A stretch of DNA of 55,539 nucleotides, taken from NCBI GenBank assembly GCA_016471375.1, contig WGLZ01000007.1, positions 1 to 55,539 on the forward strand, written 5' to 3'. The position numbers and the translations under genes are program-made. Origin of the DNA: Cyanobacteria bacterium RI_101. Its GTDB lineage: Bacteria; Cyanobacteriota; Cyanobacteriia; Cyanobacteriales; Microcystaceae. The notes beneath the pieces are model-generated. The model made no database searches, had not been told where the DNA came from, and saw nothing but the letters and a program-made list of their open reading frames with translations. Positions 32,014 through 40,799 of this stretch are shown here, piece by piece. Each line of letters begins with the position of its first letter. The first letter of the stretch is position 1.

Positions 32014-33588
32014 TTAACGGGAGAGCGCCGCTGGAACTTTTTCCTCTTCCTCCCGGCGCTGGGCTAAATACTCGTCCACTTGTTGTTGGATTTCCCGGCG
32101 GACAATTTCCCGATAGGCCAGAAAATGCTCCTGGTGGGCGCAGAGGGTCAGGTAATGCTCCGCCACTCCGGGATTGTGCCGTAAAATACCCGCCAGATGG
32201 CGCCAAAAGCGCCAGCGGGTGTCCCGTTTAATCCCCTGGCGCCAGAGGACAATGGCCAGCGCCTTCAGATCAGTGAAACTGGGCAACTTAGCCGGGGGAC
32301 GACAGCGGGGCGGCGCCAGTTTCCGAAAACAGCGATAGTTGCGGTCGAGGTAAAGGTGGGGGTCGTAGAGTCGCCAAAAGGCTTCGATATACTCCTGGGC
32401 GATCTCCTCCAGGGGACGGGTGGGGACAAAATTCATCAAGGTGGTTTGGTTGATGTTGCCCTTACTGGCGTCCAGCAGGCGCCCCTCCCGTTGGAGCCGG
32501 TGCCAGAGCGCCGTATGGGGTAGAGCCTGGAGCATGGCGAAGGTGGTAGTGGGAATGGCCGCGGCTTCGGCGAAGCGAACGATGCGTTCTCCGGCGCCGC
32601 TGTCTTCGCCGTCAAAGCCGATGATAAAGCCCGCCATAGGTCGCAGTCCGGCCTGAATAATGGTTTCCACAGAGTCTAGGAGAGAGCCGCGGGTGTTTTG
32701 AAACTTTTTCGTCAGGGTCAAGCTCTCTTCGTCCGGGGTTTCAATGCCCAAAAAGACGGCGTCAAAGTAACAGTCCACCATCAGTTCCATTAACTCCGGG
32801 TCGTTAGCCAAATCCACGGAGGCTTCGGTGTTGAAACGGAAGGGATAGCCATGCTCCCGTTGCCACACCTTTAACTCCTGGAGCAACAACTTCACGTTGC
32901 GCTTATTGCCGATGAAATTGTCGTCCACCATAAACACCCCCCGGCGCCAGCCCAACTCGTAGAGGCAATCCAGTTCCCGGAGCAACTGGGCCGGGGTTTT
33001 CGTGCGGGGTTTGCGACCGTAGAGAACAATAATGTCGCAAAATTCGCACTGGAAGGGACAGCCCCGAGAGAACTGCACCGACATGGAATCGTAGGCGTCC
33101 AGTTCCAGCAGGTCGTAGCGGGGAACGGGAGTAATGGTGACGTCGGGTTTTTCCTCCGCCCGGAACACCCCCCGGGTCGCGCCGCCTTCAATGGCCTCCA
33201 CAAACAAGGGTAGGGTAATTTCCCCTTCGTCCAGAATTAGAAAATCGGCGCCGGCGCTGTTCACTTCCTCGGGAACGGAGGTGGCGTAGGGGCCGCCAAC
33301 CGCCACCCATTTACCCCGGGCCTTCGCCTCCTGAATTTGGGCCAACAAATCCTGGCGCTGGACGATCATCCCGGAAAAAATAACCCCCTCCGCCCAGTCC
33401 CATTCCGCCTCGGTGACGGCCCGGATGTTGCGGTCCGCCAGTTTAAACTCCCAGGTCTGGGGCAAAATGGCCGCCACGGTGATTAATCCCAGAGGCGGCA
33501 GTAAAACCTTGCGGTTCACCAACTCCAGAATTTTTTCATAGGACCAGAAGGTGGGGGGAAAACAGGGATAAATGAGCAGGACTCGCAT
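32014..33588 (-). CDS. cobalamin-binding radical SAM protein (DUF4070 type)
   Basis: 524 residues in the order B12-binding Rossmann-like domain (about 1-140; LLPPLGLITVAAILPQTWEFKLADRN), radical SAM core with the 4Fe-4S motif SRGCPFQCEFCDI (about 185-195), and DUF4070 C-terminal region (about 385-524). Class B radical-SAM methylases have this layout, including hopanoid 2-methylase HpnP, but cyanobacteria have several similar paralogues and I cannot assign the substrate. The start ATG is at 33588. Its stop is 1 bp from the convergent GrpE-like stop. Confidence 0.82.
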   Translation of the reverse strand: MRVLLIYPCFPPTFWSYEKILELVNRKVLLPPLGLITVAAILPQTWEFKLADRNIRAVTEAEWDWAEGVIFSGMIVQRQDLLAQIQEAKARGKWVAVGGPYATSVPEEVNSAGADFLILDEGEITLPLFVEAIEGGATRGVFRAEEKPDVTITPVPRYDLLELDAYDSMSVQFSRGCPFQCEFCDIIVLYGRKPRTKTPAQLLRELDCLYELGWRRGVFMVDDNFIGNKRNVKLLLQELKVWQREHGYPFRFNTEASVDLANDPELMELMVDCYFDAVFLGIETPDEESLTLTKKFQNTRGSLLDSVETIIQAGLRPMAGFIIGFDGEDSGAGERIVRFAEAAAIPTTTFAMLQALPHTALWHRLQREGRLLDASKGNINQTTLMNFVPTRPLEEIAQEYIEAFWRLYDPHLYLDRNYRCFRKLAPPRCRPPAKLPSFTDLKALAIVLWRQGIKRDTRWRFWRHLAGILRHNPGVAEHYLTLCAHQEHFLAYREIVRREIQQQVDEYLAQRREEEEKVPAALSR

Positions 33589-33711
33589 AGGGTTGGGGGC
33601 CTAGGGAACGGGGAATAATCCCCGGTGGGTAGTGACAGACAATAGACGACGAGCCAGGGCCGGGGTATCCGAAAACAGGCTGTTTAGATAAATGTTTTTA
33701 TCATACCTAAG

Positions 33712-33726
33712 CCAAGGGAGCCTTGG
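33712..33726. repeat. perfect 6-bp stem-loop
   Basis: CCAAGG-GAG-CCTTGG immediately left of the 30-bp direct repeat at 33730. No T run follows. The remainder of the 296-bp gap (33589-33884) shows no gene. Confidence 0.5.
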
Positions 33727-33729
33727 GGT

Positions 33730-33759
33730 TAGCGCCCTAGCAGGACGAAGCCGCAGGCG
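33730..33759 (-). repeat. left 30-bp direct repeat: copy of the 3' end of the DUF92 gene
   Basis: Matches 34920-34949 at 27 of 30 positions in the same orientation. Read on the minus strand it still encodes GFVLLGR followed by a stop (TAA at 33731-33729), compared with GFALLGR and TAG in the intact DUF92 gene. It lies in noncoding DNA 126 bp before the glycosyltransferase start codon. Confidence 0.9.
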
Positions 33760-33884
33760 TTGCTAGGCTTCTCTTGATCTTAAATAACTGCGTCATTTAG
33801 ACTATCATTACAATCCATCGCTCCAGATAAATAACCAGCGCCCATGCTTGCGGGAGAGCATTTGAATCCTACAATTCTCTTTTT

Positions 33885-34922
33885 ATGCAGTACCAGATCA
33901 AACACGCCAAGGATTCTGTAACGTTTTCTCCCGGAAAGATTCTCGCTCGGGTCTTGATGGTGCCTTTTGCCACAGACGCGGAGCTGGTTGAAACAGTTCT
34001 GAATTTAAAGGAAAATCAGCACCACGCTTGGGGCGTCAAGGAGTTGTTAGCCGCCAATATCGAAGTGACGGTGACAAGGCGTTATCGCCCAAGATGGGAG
34101 CGCTTCGGTCAAGATTGGCTTATTCCCAACCCAAATGAATATGACTTAATTTACTCCAATCATAATCGACTCGTTCGGACTCCTCTGAGCGCCCAGTTGG
34201 GGTTAACTCGAACCCCCTTTGTGTCTTTAGTCTACGCCGGGGAGCCTTTATTGGCGGCGAAGTCCCATTTTGGCCTACTGTGTATGACTCCCCGAGCCTT
34301 TTCTCGGTTTCAGTCCCTGCCCGCGACGCGGGTTCATTACGCGCCTTGGGGCATTGATCCGGAATCGGCCCTTCACCAACCTCTAGAGCCAACGGGGGAT
34401 CACCATATCTCTACCGGCGTGACGAAACGGGACTTTACCACGCTTCTCAGCGCGGCTAAACAGGTTGAGTATCCGATTGTGATTGCCGCTCGCGGCCAAC
34501 GCTTTGGGAATGTCCCAGCCAACGTTCGAGTGATTCAGGAAAACGTCTCTCCCTGGGATATTAGAAATCTATATCAGGGGGCCTGCTCGGGACTAATTAT
34601 CCTAGAACGGGACGATCAAAAGCGGTTAGCGGTGGGATGGACAAATATGCTAGAACTCATGGCTATGGGGATTCCCATCATCAAGACCCGGACCGGTAGC
34701 TTAGACGACATCGTTGACCTGGAAAAGATTGGGGCGGGCATTCTCGTGGAGCCGGAAAATCCCGCGGCGTTATCCGCGGCGCTGTTAACATTACAAGAAA
34801 ACCCGGAACTCCGCCGCGCCATGGGGCAAGCCGGCGCCGACTATGTGCGCGCCCATTTGACGATGCGCCAGTTTGCAAAACCCCTGATTGAGTTGGTCTT
34901 TCAAGCCCAAACCAAGACCTAG
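33885..34922 (+). CDS. GT4-like glycosyltransferase, probably inserted
   Basis: 345-residue GT-B fold enzyme. The C-terminal donor-binding half is clear: SPWDIRNLYQGACSGLIILE, then LELMAMGIPIIKTRTGSLDDIVD with the conserved acidic and glycine residues, and IGAGILVEPENPAALSAALLTL. The N-terminal half is diverged. No transmembrane helix, so peripheral or cytosolic. Donor and acceptor unknown. The gene plus leader is bracketed by near-identical 30-bp direct repeats, its stop codon lies in the right one, and it holds only one GGCGCC (near 34833). I infer acquisition as a compact cassette. Its stop overlaps the convergent DUF92 gene by 4 bp. Confidence 0.82.
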   Translation: MQYQIKHAKDSVTFSPGKILARVLMVPFATDAELVETVLNLKENQHHAWGVKELLAANIEVTVTRRYRPRWERFGQDWLIPNPNEYDLIYSNHNRLVRTPLSAQLGLTRTPFVSLVYAGEPLLAAKSHFGLLCMTPRAFSRFQSLPATRVHYAPWGIDPESALHQPLEPTGDHHISTGVTKRDFTTLLSAAKQVEYPIVIAARGQRFGNVPANVRVIQENVSPWDIRNLYQGACSGLIILERDDQKRLAVGWTNMLELMAMGIPIIKTRTGSLDDIVDLEKIGAGILVEPENPAALSAALLTLQENPELRRAMGQAGADYVRAHLTMRQFAKPLIELVFQAQTKT

Positions 34923-35665
34923 CGCCCTAGCAGGGCGAAGCCGACGGCGACTAAAGCGCCGATGGCGGTGTTAATCCCGTTAACCAGTTCGTTAGTTAAC
35001 CAAAACCAGCGAGTTTGTAAACTAGCGCCGATGAGACTTTCCAGGGTATTGGCCACAAAGGCGGCGCCGGTGGCCAGAACCACGCCCCAGGGGGTAATCA
35101 AACCCGCGGCCCAACCCGTTAGCGCCAAAACCAAACCGCCCCCCAAGCCCGCCAGGGTGCCTTCCAAGCTGACGGCGCCTTCTGTCCCTTTGGGAACCGG
35201 TTTCAGGGTGGTAATTAAAAAGGTGCGTTGTCCGTAGGCTTTCCCCACTTCGCTGGCCGTCGTGTCCGCCAATTTGGCGCTGAGGCTAGCGACATAACCC
35301 AAGGTTAAAAGGGGAAGCCAACCGTCGGGACAGATTAAAGTCAGTAACCCGCAGACCAGCGCCGTGGCCGCCGATCCCCAGACATTTTCCGGTCCCCGCA
35401 GACCGGAGCGCCCTTCGGCGATGCCCAGCCGTTCTTTTTGGGCAAAACCTAGACGGGTGACGGCGGAGCCGAGGATGAAATAAACCAAAATCACGCCATA
35501 GCCCCGCCAACCCAAGGTTCCCCAGATTCCTATCCCTAAAACTCCGGCGTGGAGGTAGCCCTGGAGCGTCAGCAATTTTTTGGGCAGGAGCCAGGCGAGG
35601 AGGCCGAGGGCGCCGTTCACTAGGAGCGCCGTTAACCAGGGATTCGCGAGAGTGAATTCCGTCAT
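34919..35665 (-). CDS. DUF92/TIGR00297 membrane protein, phytyl-phosphate-kinase-like (VTE6 family)
   Basis: 248 residues, six to seven transmembrane helices, with family motifs [43 protein letters not shown] and [21 protein letters not shown]. The plant and Synechocystis homologues phosphorylate phytyl phosphate to phytyl diphosphate for tocopherol and phylloquinone. The ATG at 35665 overlaps the aroC TGA (ATGA), so it is translationally coupled to chorismate synthase. The assignment to kinase activity rests on family knowledge. Confidence 0.85.
   Translation of the reverse strand: MTEFTLANPWLTALLVNGALGLLAWLLPKKLLTLQGYLHAGVLGIGIWGTLGWRGYGVILVYFILGSAVTRLGFAQKERLGIAEGRSGLRGPENVWGSAATALVCGLLTLICPDGWLPLLTLGYVASLSAKLADTTASEVGKAYGQRTFLITTLKPVPKGTEGAVSLEGTLAGLGGGLVLALTGWAAGLITPWGVVLATGAAFVANTLESLIGASLQTRWFWLTNELVNGINTAIGALVAVGFALLGR
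34920..34949 (-). repeat. right 30-bp direct repeat: 3' end of the DUF92 gene
   Basis: Partner of 33730-33759 (27/30 identical; the first 24 bases differ at one position). It encodes the last codons of the DUF92 protein, GFALLGR and TAG. The two copies bracket 1190 bp containing the glycosyltransferase gene. Confidence 0.9.
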
Positions 35666-36747
35666 AGGGTTTTGCACTGGGCTTGAAAACGGAGCAGATG
35701 GTCGCACAGAACCAGCGCCGTCATGGCTTCCACCATGGGCACGGCCCGGGGGAGAACACAGGGATCGTGGCGCCCCTTGGCCGCTAGGGTGGTTTCCTCT
35801 CCCTCCCGGCTAACGGTTTTCTGTTCCTTGCCGATGGTGGCGGTGGGTTTAAAGGCCACCCGGAAGAGGATCGGCTCGCCGTTGCTAATGCCGCCCTGGA
35901 CGCCGCCGGAGCGGTTGGTGCGGGTGCGCCACTCCGCCCCTTCTTGATAAAACTCGTCGTTGTGCTGGCTCCCCGTTAGCAGGGCGCCGCCAAAACCGGA
36001 GCCGATTTCAAAGCCTTTAGTGGCGGGCAAAGAGAGCATGGCCTTGGCTAAATCCGCCTCTAATTTGTCAAAGACCGGCTCCCCCAATCCCTTCGGCGCT
36101 CGGCGGACGACGCATTCCACCACGCCCCCCAGGGAATCCTGTTCTCTGCGAATTTGATCAATGCGGGCGATCATTTTCTCAGCCATGACCGGGTCAGGAC
36201 ACCGAACAATATTACTTTCTACCTTCTCTAGAGTCACGGTTTCCGGGTCGACTTCGGCGCTCAGGTCTTGAATACTTTTCACATAGGCCACAATTTCCAC
36301 CCCAGCGCTTTGGGTCAGAATCTTCTTGGCAATGGCGCCGGCGGCCACCCGGCCGATGGTTTCCCGAGCGGAAGAGCGGCCGCCCCCCTGCCAGTTGCGA
36401 ATGCCGTACTTGGCGTCGTAGGTGGCGTCGGCGTGGGAGGGACGGTATTTCAGCGCCATCTCGTCGTAGTCCTGGGAGCGGGCGTCTTTATTGCGCACCA
36501 AAATGGCGATGGGGGTGCCCAGGGTTTGTCCTTCAAAGACCCCGGAAAGAATCTCGCACTGGTCGCTTTCCTGGCGGGGCGTCGTAATTTTGCTTTGCCC
36601 CGGCCGGCGCCGGTCTAAATCCTGTTGAATATCCGCTTCCTTCAGTTCCAACCGGGGCGGGCAACCATCCACCACGACCCCGACCCCGCCGCCGTGGGAT
36701 TCGCCAAAGGTGGTGACGCGGAAAAGTTGGCCGAAGCTGTTGCCCAT
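35662..36747 (-). CDS. aroC: chorismate synthase
   Basis: Last step of the shikimate pathway, converting EPSP to chorismate with reduced FMN. 361 residues with all signatures: [57 protein letters not shown] and [10 protein letters not shown]. Start ATG 36747. Middle gene of psaK-aroC-DUF92: psaK ends 54 bp upstream and DUF92 overlaps by 4 bp. Chorismate feeds phylloquinone, plastoquinone and tocopherol as well as aromatic amino acids. Confidence 0.98.
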   Translation of the reverse strand: MGNSFGQLFRVTTFGESHGGGVGVVVDGCPPRLELKEADIQQDLDRRRPGQSKITTPRQESDQCEILSGVFEGQTLGTPIAILVRNKDARSQDYDEMALKYRPSHADATYDAKYGIRNWQGGGRSSARETIGRVAAGAIAKKILTQSAGVEIVAYVKSIQDLSAEVDPETVTLEKVESNIVRCPDPVMAEKMIARIDQIRREQDSLGGVVECVVRRAPKGLGEPVFDKLEADLAKAMLSLPATKGFEIGSGFGGALLTGSQHNDEFYQEGAEWRTRTNRSGGVQGGISNGEPILFRVAFKPTATIGKEQKTVSREGEETTLAAKGRHDPCVLPRAVPMVEAMTALVLCDHLLRFQAQCKTL

Positions 36748-36801
36748 GAGCGCTCTGGGGTAAAACGTGCTTTTCGATTCTACCCCAGGACGTTGGCCAG
36801 A

Positions 36802-37071
36802 CTAGAGGACTCCGGCGCTGGCCAGTCCGAGGATCACTCCGGCGCCGAGGACGTGGCCAAAACTGGTGGTGCCCAAAACGGCGCCGAGACCAAAGCCGCC
36901 GAAGAAATTGGCCGCGGGCATGGGAGCGCCGACGTTGGGTTGTTGGATGGTCAATTTGCCGATGGCGATGGCGACAATATTGCAGAGAATCATCACGGCG
37001 GCTACTTTAAAATTCCAGGGAGTGGTAGCGGGGACAGTGGTGGCTAGCAAGCTGAGGGCGGTGAAAGACAT
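36802..37071 (-). CDS. psaK: photosystem I subunit PsaK
   Basis: 89-residue thylakoid protein with two transmembrane helices (FKVAAVMILCNIVAIAIGK; FGLGAVLGTTSFGHVLGAGVILGL) and the conserved loop QQPNVGAPMPAANFFGG. PsaK sits at the edge of photosystem I and helps bind peripheral antenna. The start ATG is preceded by GAGG at suitable distance. The upstream region, shared divergently with accA, includes TTTGTTAAG and TTGCAACA, a poor match to the paired half-sites of an RpaB/HLR1 box. aroC follows on the same strand after 54 bp. Confidence 0.96.
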   Translation of the reverse strand: MSFTALSLLATTVPATTPWNFKVAAVMILCNIVAIAIGKLTIQQPNVGAPMPAANFFGGFGLGAVLGTTSFGHVLGAGVILGLASAGVL

Positions 37072-37183
37072 AAAAAATCCTCAAAATTTTAGATGAATGA
37101 ACGGTATCTTAAAGGCTAGGGAACTCCCCGGCGCCGTCTTGTTGCAAGACTTAACAAAGAAAACCGCGCCCCGGCGCCGCCGT

Positions 37184-37191
37184 TATAAAAT
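37184..37191 (+). promoter_or_regulatory. probable accA -10 box
   Basis: TATAAAAT lies 41-48 bp before the accA ATG in an otherwise GC-rich stretch. No good -35 hexamer is found at 16-18 bp, as is common for cyanobacterial promoters. Assigned by pattern only. Confidence 0.45.
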
Positions 37192-37231
37192 AGAGGGCTG
37201 ACCCCATTCCCCGAGGCCTCAATCCCGACCC

Positions 37232-38206
37232 ATGAGCAAGAGCGAACGACGGATCTTTCTGTTGGATTTTGAAAAACCCCTCTACGAGCTGGAGGAGAAG
37301 ATTCGCCAAATTCGGGAATTGGCCCAGGAAAAAAATGTGGATTTTTCCGAGCAGTTAACCCAACTGGAGCGCCGGGCCGACCAGTTGCGGCGGGAAATTT
37401 TCGAGAACTTGACGCCCGCCCAGCGCCTGCAATTGGCCCGCCATCCCCGCCGTCCCAGCACTTTAGACTATATTCAAGCCATCGCCGACGATTGGTTTGA
37501 GATGCGGGGCGACCGGGGGGGCTACGACGATCCGGCCTTGGTGGGGGGCGTGGCCCGGCTGGAGGGGCGTCCGGTGGTAATTCTGGGCCACCAAAAGGGC
37601 CGAGACACCAAAGATAATGTGGCCCGCAACTTTGGCATGCCGGCGCCGAACGGTTACCGCAAGGCGTTGCGGCTGATGGAACACGCGGAACTCTTTGGGA
37701 TGCCGATTATTACCTTTATCGACACCCCCGGAGCTTGGGCCGGGGTAGACGCCGAAAAATTGGGCCAGGGGGAAGCCATCGCCTACAACGTCCGCCAAAT
37801 GTTTAGCTTTGACGTGCCTATCCTCTGCACCGTCATTGGCGAAGGCGGCTCCGGCGGAGCCCTGGGCATTGGCGTCGGCGACCGGGTGTTGATGTTAGAG
37901 CACGCCGTCTATACTGTGGCGACCCCCGAGGCCTGCGCCGCTATCCTCTGGAAGGACGCTAAAAAAGCCGATAAGGCCGCCGTGGCGCTGAAAATTACCT
38001 CTCAGGATCTGAAAGACTTGAAAATCATCGACGAAATTGTGCCCGAACCCTCCGGCGCCGCCCATACCAATCCCATCGCCGCCGCTCAACGCCTTAAACA
38101 GGCGCTGTTGGAAAACCTTGAAAATCTCTCCTGCTTAACGCCAAACCAGCGCCGGGAATTGAGATATCAAAAGTTTCGCCGAATGGGAGAGTTTATCGAG
38201 GCTTAG
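37232..38206 (+). CDS. accA: acetyl-CoA carboxylase carboxyltransferase subunit alpha
   Basis: Carboxyltransferase alpha subunit that with AccD transfers the carboxyl group from biotin-BCCP to acetyl-CoA, committing carbon to fatty acid synthesis. 324 residues with [84 protein letters not shown] and [17 protein letters not shown]. Complete and of normal length. It starts with ATG and has its own AT-rich promoter region divergent from psaK. Confidence 0.98.
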   Translation: MSKSERRIFLLDFEKPLYELEEKIRQIRELAQEKNVDFSEQLTQLERRADQLRREIFENLTPAQRLQLARHPRRPSTLDYIQAIADDWFEMRGDRGGYDDPALVGGVARLEGRPVVILGHQKGRDTKDNVARNFGMPAPNGYRKALRLMEHAELFGMPIITFIDTPGAWAGVDAEKLGQGEAIAYNVRQMFSFDVPILCTVIGEGGSGGALGIGVGDRVLMLEHAVYTVATPEACAAILWKDAKKADKAAVALKITSQDLKDLKIIDEIVPEPSGAAHTNPIAAAQRLKQALLENLENLSCLTPNQRRELRYQKFRRMGEFIEA

Positions 38207-38222
38207 GCTTAAACCGGTAAGG

Positions 38223-38239
38223 CGCTGAAGCGTTTTTTT
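38223..38239 (+). terminator. possible weak terminator after accA
   Basis: CGCTGAAGCG followed by seven Ts, 17 bp after the accA stop codon. The stem is only about 4 bp, so this is tentative. Confidence 0.3.
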
Positions 38240-38318
38240 GTGGGACTGGCTTCCCCCAACCTCTGGCCGGAATATCTATGGTAGTTTGGTAGGGACGGCG
38301 CCCTAGACCATTCCTGCC

Positions 38319-39017
38319 ATGACCGAACCGACTCCCCTCCTCCTTGTTGACGACGAACCCGGCGTGCGGGAATCCGTGCAAGCCTTTTTAGAAGATAGCG
38401 GCGAGTTTCAAGTTCAGGCCGCCAGTAACGCGACGGAGGCTTGGGAGTATCTCCAACGCCATCTCCCGGCGCTGGTGATTACGGATTTGATGATGCCCAA
38501 GGTGGACGGCTACCAATTTTTAGCTCAACTGCGGGCCGATCCCCGCTTCGCCGACTTACCCGTGGTTTTTCTGACCGCCAGGGGCATGACCATGGACCGG
38601 ATTCAGGGCTACCAAGCCGGTTGCGACGCTTATTTATCCAAGCCCTTCGACCCGGACGAACTGGAAGCCATTGTGAAAAATCTGTTGGCCCGGCGCCGAG
38701 CGGCCCAGGATCTCAACAGCGAATCGGCCAAGTTGCAGGAAATTTATCAGGAAATTCGCACCCTCAAAGAACAATTGGGTCAAGGCGGCGCCGGTTTAAC
38801 GGTGACCCCGTCCCCCATCGCCGTGGATCTAACCCCCAGGGAGCAGGATATTTTAGACCTCGTTTCCCAGGGGTTAATGAACAAAGAAATCGCCTCCCGA
38901 CTGAAAACCAGCGTGCGGAACGTGGAAAAATACGTTAGCCGCCTTTTTAGTAAAACCGGCACTAACAGCCGCACCGAATTAGTCCGTTTCGCTCTCCAGC
39001 ACGGTCTAAGCCAGTAG
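38319..39017 (+). CDS. ycf29: Ycf29-type response regulator (REC plus LuxR-type HTH)
   Basis: 232 residues. Receiver domain at about 6-122 with LLVDDEP acidic pocket, phosphoacceptor Asp in LVITDLMMPKVDGYQF, Thr in FLTARGMT and Lys in LSKPFDPDEL. A short coiled linker follows, then a NarL/FixJ-type helix-turn-helix (LTPREQDILDLVSQGLMNKEIASRLKTS is the region; VRNVEKYVSRLF is the recognition part). RIQGYQAGCDAYLSKPFDPD is characteristic of the plastid/cyanobacterial Ycf29 family. No cognate histidine kinase is adjacent. Targets unknown. Confidence 0.88.
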   Translation: MTEPTPLLLVDDEPGVRESVQAFLEDSGEFQVQAASNATEAWEYLQRHLPALVITDLMMPKVDGYQFLAQLRADPRFADLPVVFLTARGMTMDRIQGYQAGCDAYLSKPFDPDELEAIVKNLLARRRAAQDLNSESAKLQEIYQEIRTLKEQLGQGGAGLTVTPSPIAVDLTPREQDILDLVSQGLMNKEIASRLKTSVRNVEKYVSRLFSKTGTNSRTELVRFALQHGLSQ

Positions 39018-39080
39018 GTTCCCGTCAACCATCCTTCGTCGGCTGGGATCTGAAAACCGATGGGAAGGACTCTTAAAGTA

Positions 39081-39752
39081 ATGCGTCTCCTGCAATTTAG
39101 CACTTCCCACTACTGTCGCAAAGCGCGTCTGGCCCTAGGTTATAAAGCTATTCCCTACCAGACCCAAAACCTCTCCCCCGGACTGCACCGACTGACCGTC
39201 CAACCCCTGACGGGTTTGGCGACTCTGCCGGTTCTCCTACCCCAAAGCGCCGGTCAACCCGAGGCTATTGGGGATTCCAGCGCCATTTTGCGTTATTTAG
39301 AGACCTACCAGCCTAACCCCAGCTATATCCCCACCAGTCCTGAACTGACCCGCCAAGTCTGGCTCTGGGAAGATTGGCTCGACGAAAGCGTCGGCCCGGC
39401 CGTCCGCTTTGCGTATTATGACTTTCGAGCCGGGGAAGGGCGGAGTCTCGACCCGTCCTGGAGCAGTCAAGCCGTTATCCAAATTGTGCGCTGGCAATAC
39501 GGCATTAACTCGGCGGCCGTCCGACAGGCCCAGGCGCGCCTTGCGCTGGCCCTAGAGATTCTCGCGCCTTGGCGAGAGCGTCCTTACCTGTTCGGCGACG
39601 CCTTTTCCATCGCGGATCTCAGCGCCGCGGCGCTCCTCAGTCCCCTCGCTCGCATTCCCCGCTATCGGCAAGAGGCGCCCTGGTTATTTGAGCGAATCAG
39701 CGAAATCCACCGTCTCTGCGGCGAACCAGCGCCGCCAGGACTAGAGAGCTAG
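39081..39752 (+). CDS. glutathione S-transferase family protein
   Basis: 223 residues. An N-terminal thioredoxin-like domain starts MRLLQFSTSHYCRKARLALGYK; serine and cysteine in SHYC are candidates for glutathione activation. The cis-proline loop region LATLPVLLP and DSSAILRYLE follow, then an all-alpha C-terminal domain (about 90-223) with LFGDAFSIADLSAAALL. The ATG at 39081 is chosen; ATG 39060 is in frame but further from AAGGA. Cytosolic; substrate unknown. It follows the Ycf29-type gene by 63 bp. Confidence 0.88.
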   Translation: MRLLQFSTSHYCRKARLALGYKAIPYQTQNLSPGLHRLTVQPLTGLATLPVLLPQSAGQPEAIGDSSAILRYLETYQPNPSYIPTSPELTRQVWLWEDWLDESVGPAVRFAYYDFRAGEGRSLDPSWSSQAVIQIVRWQYGINSAAVRQAQARLALALEILAPWRERPYLFGDAFSIADLSAAALLSPLARIPRYRQEAPWLFERISEIHRLCGEPAPPGLES

Positions 39753-40100
39753 TCCCGACTGTTCCCAAATCCGGCGCCGTCTCCCTTCCGACTCCGTCGG
39801 TCGGTTAAGAAAGGTTAAGACTGTTCTCAAGCCAATGGTAACCCCTTCCTGGGGAAAAGTTCTCCGAGAATGATTTTTCCACAAACCGCCTGAGCTTGGC
39901 GCCGCGCCCCTCAGGGCTAGACCCTGTAACCTTTTGTGACATTTATTTACATCTTGAGAAGCAAGGTCTTAAGCTTTTTAATAAAGATTTAAGATTTTTA
40001 AACATTTCCCCCAAAATCGCGTCATTTCTGACGAGAGGGCCTACTCTGTAGGTATTCCCTGTCGTATCCGGGCGGCGCCTGGGTCAGGAGAGCCTTCCCT
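39753..40100. other. 348-bp intergenic region
   Basis: The left half is GC-rich with one GGCGCC site; the right half (39935-40020) is markedly AT-rich (TTTGTGACATTTATTTACAT, TTTTTAATAAAGATTTAAG) and probably holds the promoter of the following small membrane-protein gene. GGCCTACTCTGTAGGT near 40039 contains a short inverted repeat (CCTAC/GTAGG). No RNA gene recognised. Confidence 0.4.
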
Positions 40101-40385
40101 GTGTCTAATCTACTTCGTTCCCTCGTCTTAACGACGTTTTTCAGCTTTACCGCCCCCATCCTCTTGCTCTGCGCCCTCCTCTGGGGTCTCTGGCTCCTGA
40201 GTTGGGTGCCCTGGTTAACCAGTCTGGGCGAAACGGGGGTGAGTCAACTTTTACAAATATTGACCGTCTTTGGCGCCGGCTCCCCTTGGCCCGGTCTCTT
40301 AGTCATCGGCGGAACCTGTAGTCTCGTGGGCGGATTTTTTGATCTCTTTAACTTTTGTCTTTATCAAGACGGGCGGGGGGAATAA
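40101..40385 (+). CDS. small two-helix membrane protein
   Basis: 94 residues starting at GTG, nine or so bases after GGTCAGGAGAG. Two hydrophobic segments: about 8-36 (LVLTTFFSFTAPILLLCALLWGLWLLSW) split here as TTFFSFTAPILLLCALLWGL and WLLSWVP, and about 62-86 (WPGLLVIGGTCSLVGGFFDLFN). I do not recognise the family. It lies 39 bp before the arsR-like gene on the same strand and may be co-transcribed with it. Strong sequence constraint is not obvious from one copy, so it is a hypothetical protein. Confidence 0.55.
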   Translation: MSNLLRSLVLTTFFSFTAPILLLCALLWGLWLLSWVPWLTSLGETGVSQLLQILTVFGAGSPWPGLLVIGGTCSLVGGFFDLFNFCLYQDGRGE

Positions 40386-40454
40386 TCCTAGCCGCCAGGA
40401 CGTTGCCGCCGAAAACTTGTTAAGGTGGAAAAATGTCACACGGTTGGGTTGGTC

Positions 40455-40799
40455 ATGCTTAACACCCTCGCGAGTGGTCGCGACGTCCTTCAGCTTGAAC
40501 TGTTAGCGGGCTTTCACGCCCTTTCCGATCCTTGGCGTCTGAGAATTTTAGAGGAACTACGGGGGCGGGAGCGGTGCGTCTGCGAACTCTCCGAAGCCCT
40601 GGGCGTCGCCCAATCTAAGCTTTCGTTTCATCTTAAAACCCTCCGCTCCGCGGGTCTGATTGAAGGGCGACAGGAGGGACGATGGATGTACTATCGTCTT
40701 CAGCCGGAATATTTTCAAGTTCTTGAGCGTTATCTTCAGAGATTGCAAAATTCTGTTGTCCTAGAACCGGCGCCGTTGTGCGGGGAAACTGAGCCATAA
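40455..40799 (+). CDS. arsR: ArsR/SmtB-family metalloregulator
   Basis: Winged-helix repressor of the ArsR family: LLAGFHALSDPWRLRILEELRG, then RCVCELSEALGVAQSKLSFHLKTLRSAGLI (the CVC motif in helix alpha-3 corresponds to the arsenite-binding ELCVCDL site) and GRWMYYRLQPE. It is the only ArsR-type gene in the window and so the candidate regulator of arsBHC 12 kb away; in Synechocystis the arsBHC regulator is also unlinked. The start is uncertain: ATG 40455 or GTG 40425, neither with a good ribosome-binding site. Its 3' half overlaps the convergent flavoprotein frame by 167 bp. Confidence 0.85.
   Translation: MLNTLASGRDVLQLELLAGFHALSDPWRLRILEELRGRERCVCELSEALGVAQSKLSFHLKTLRSAGLIEGRQEGRWMYYRLQPEYFQVLERYLQRLQNSVVLEPAPLCGETEP

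Noticed and set aside
39930-39960. CRP-like site TGTGACATTTATTTACA
   Set aside because: Only the left half matches TGTGA; the right half does not match TCACA.
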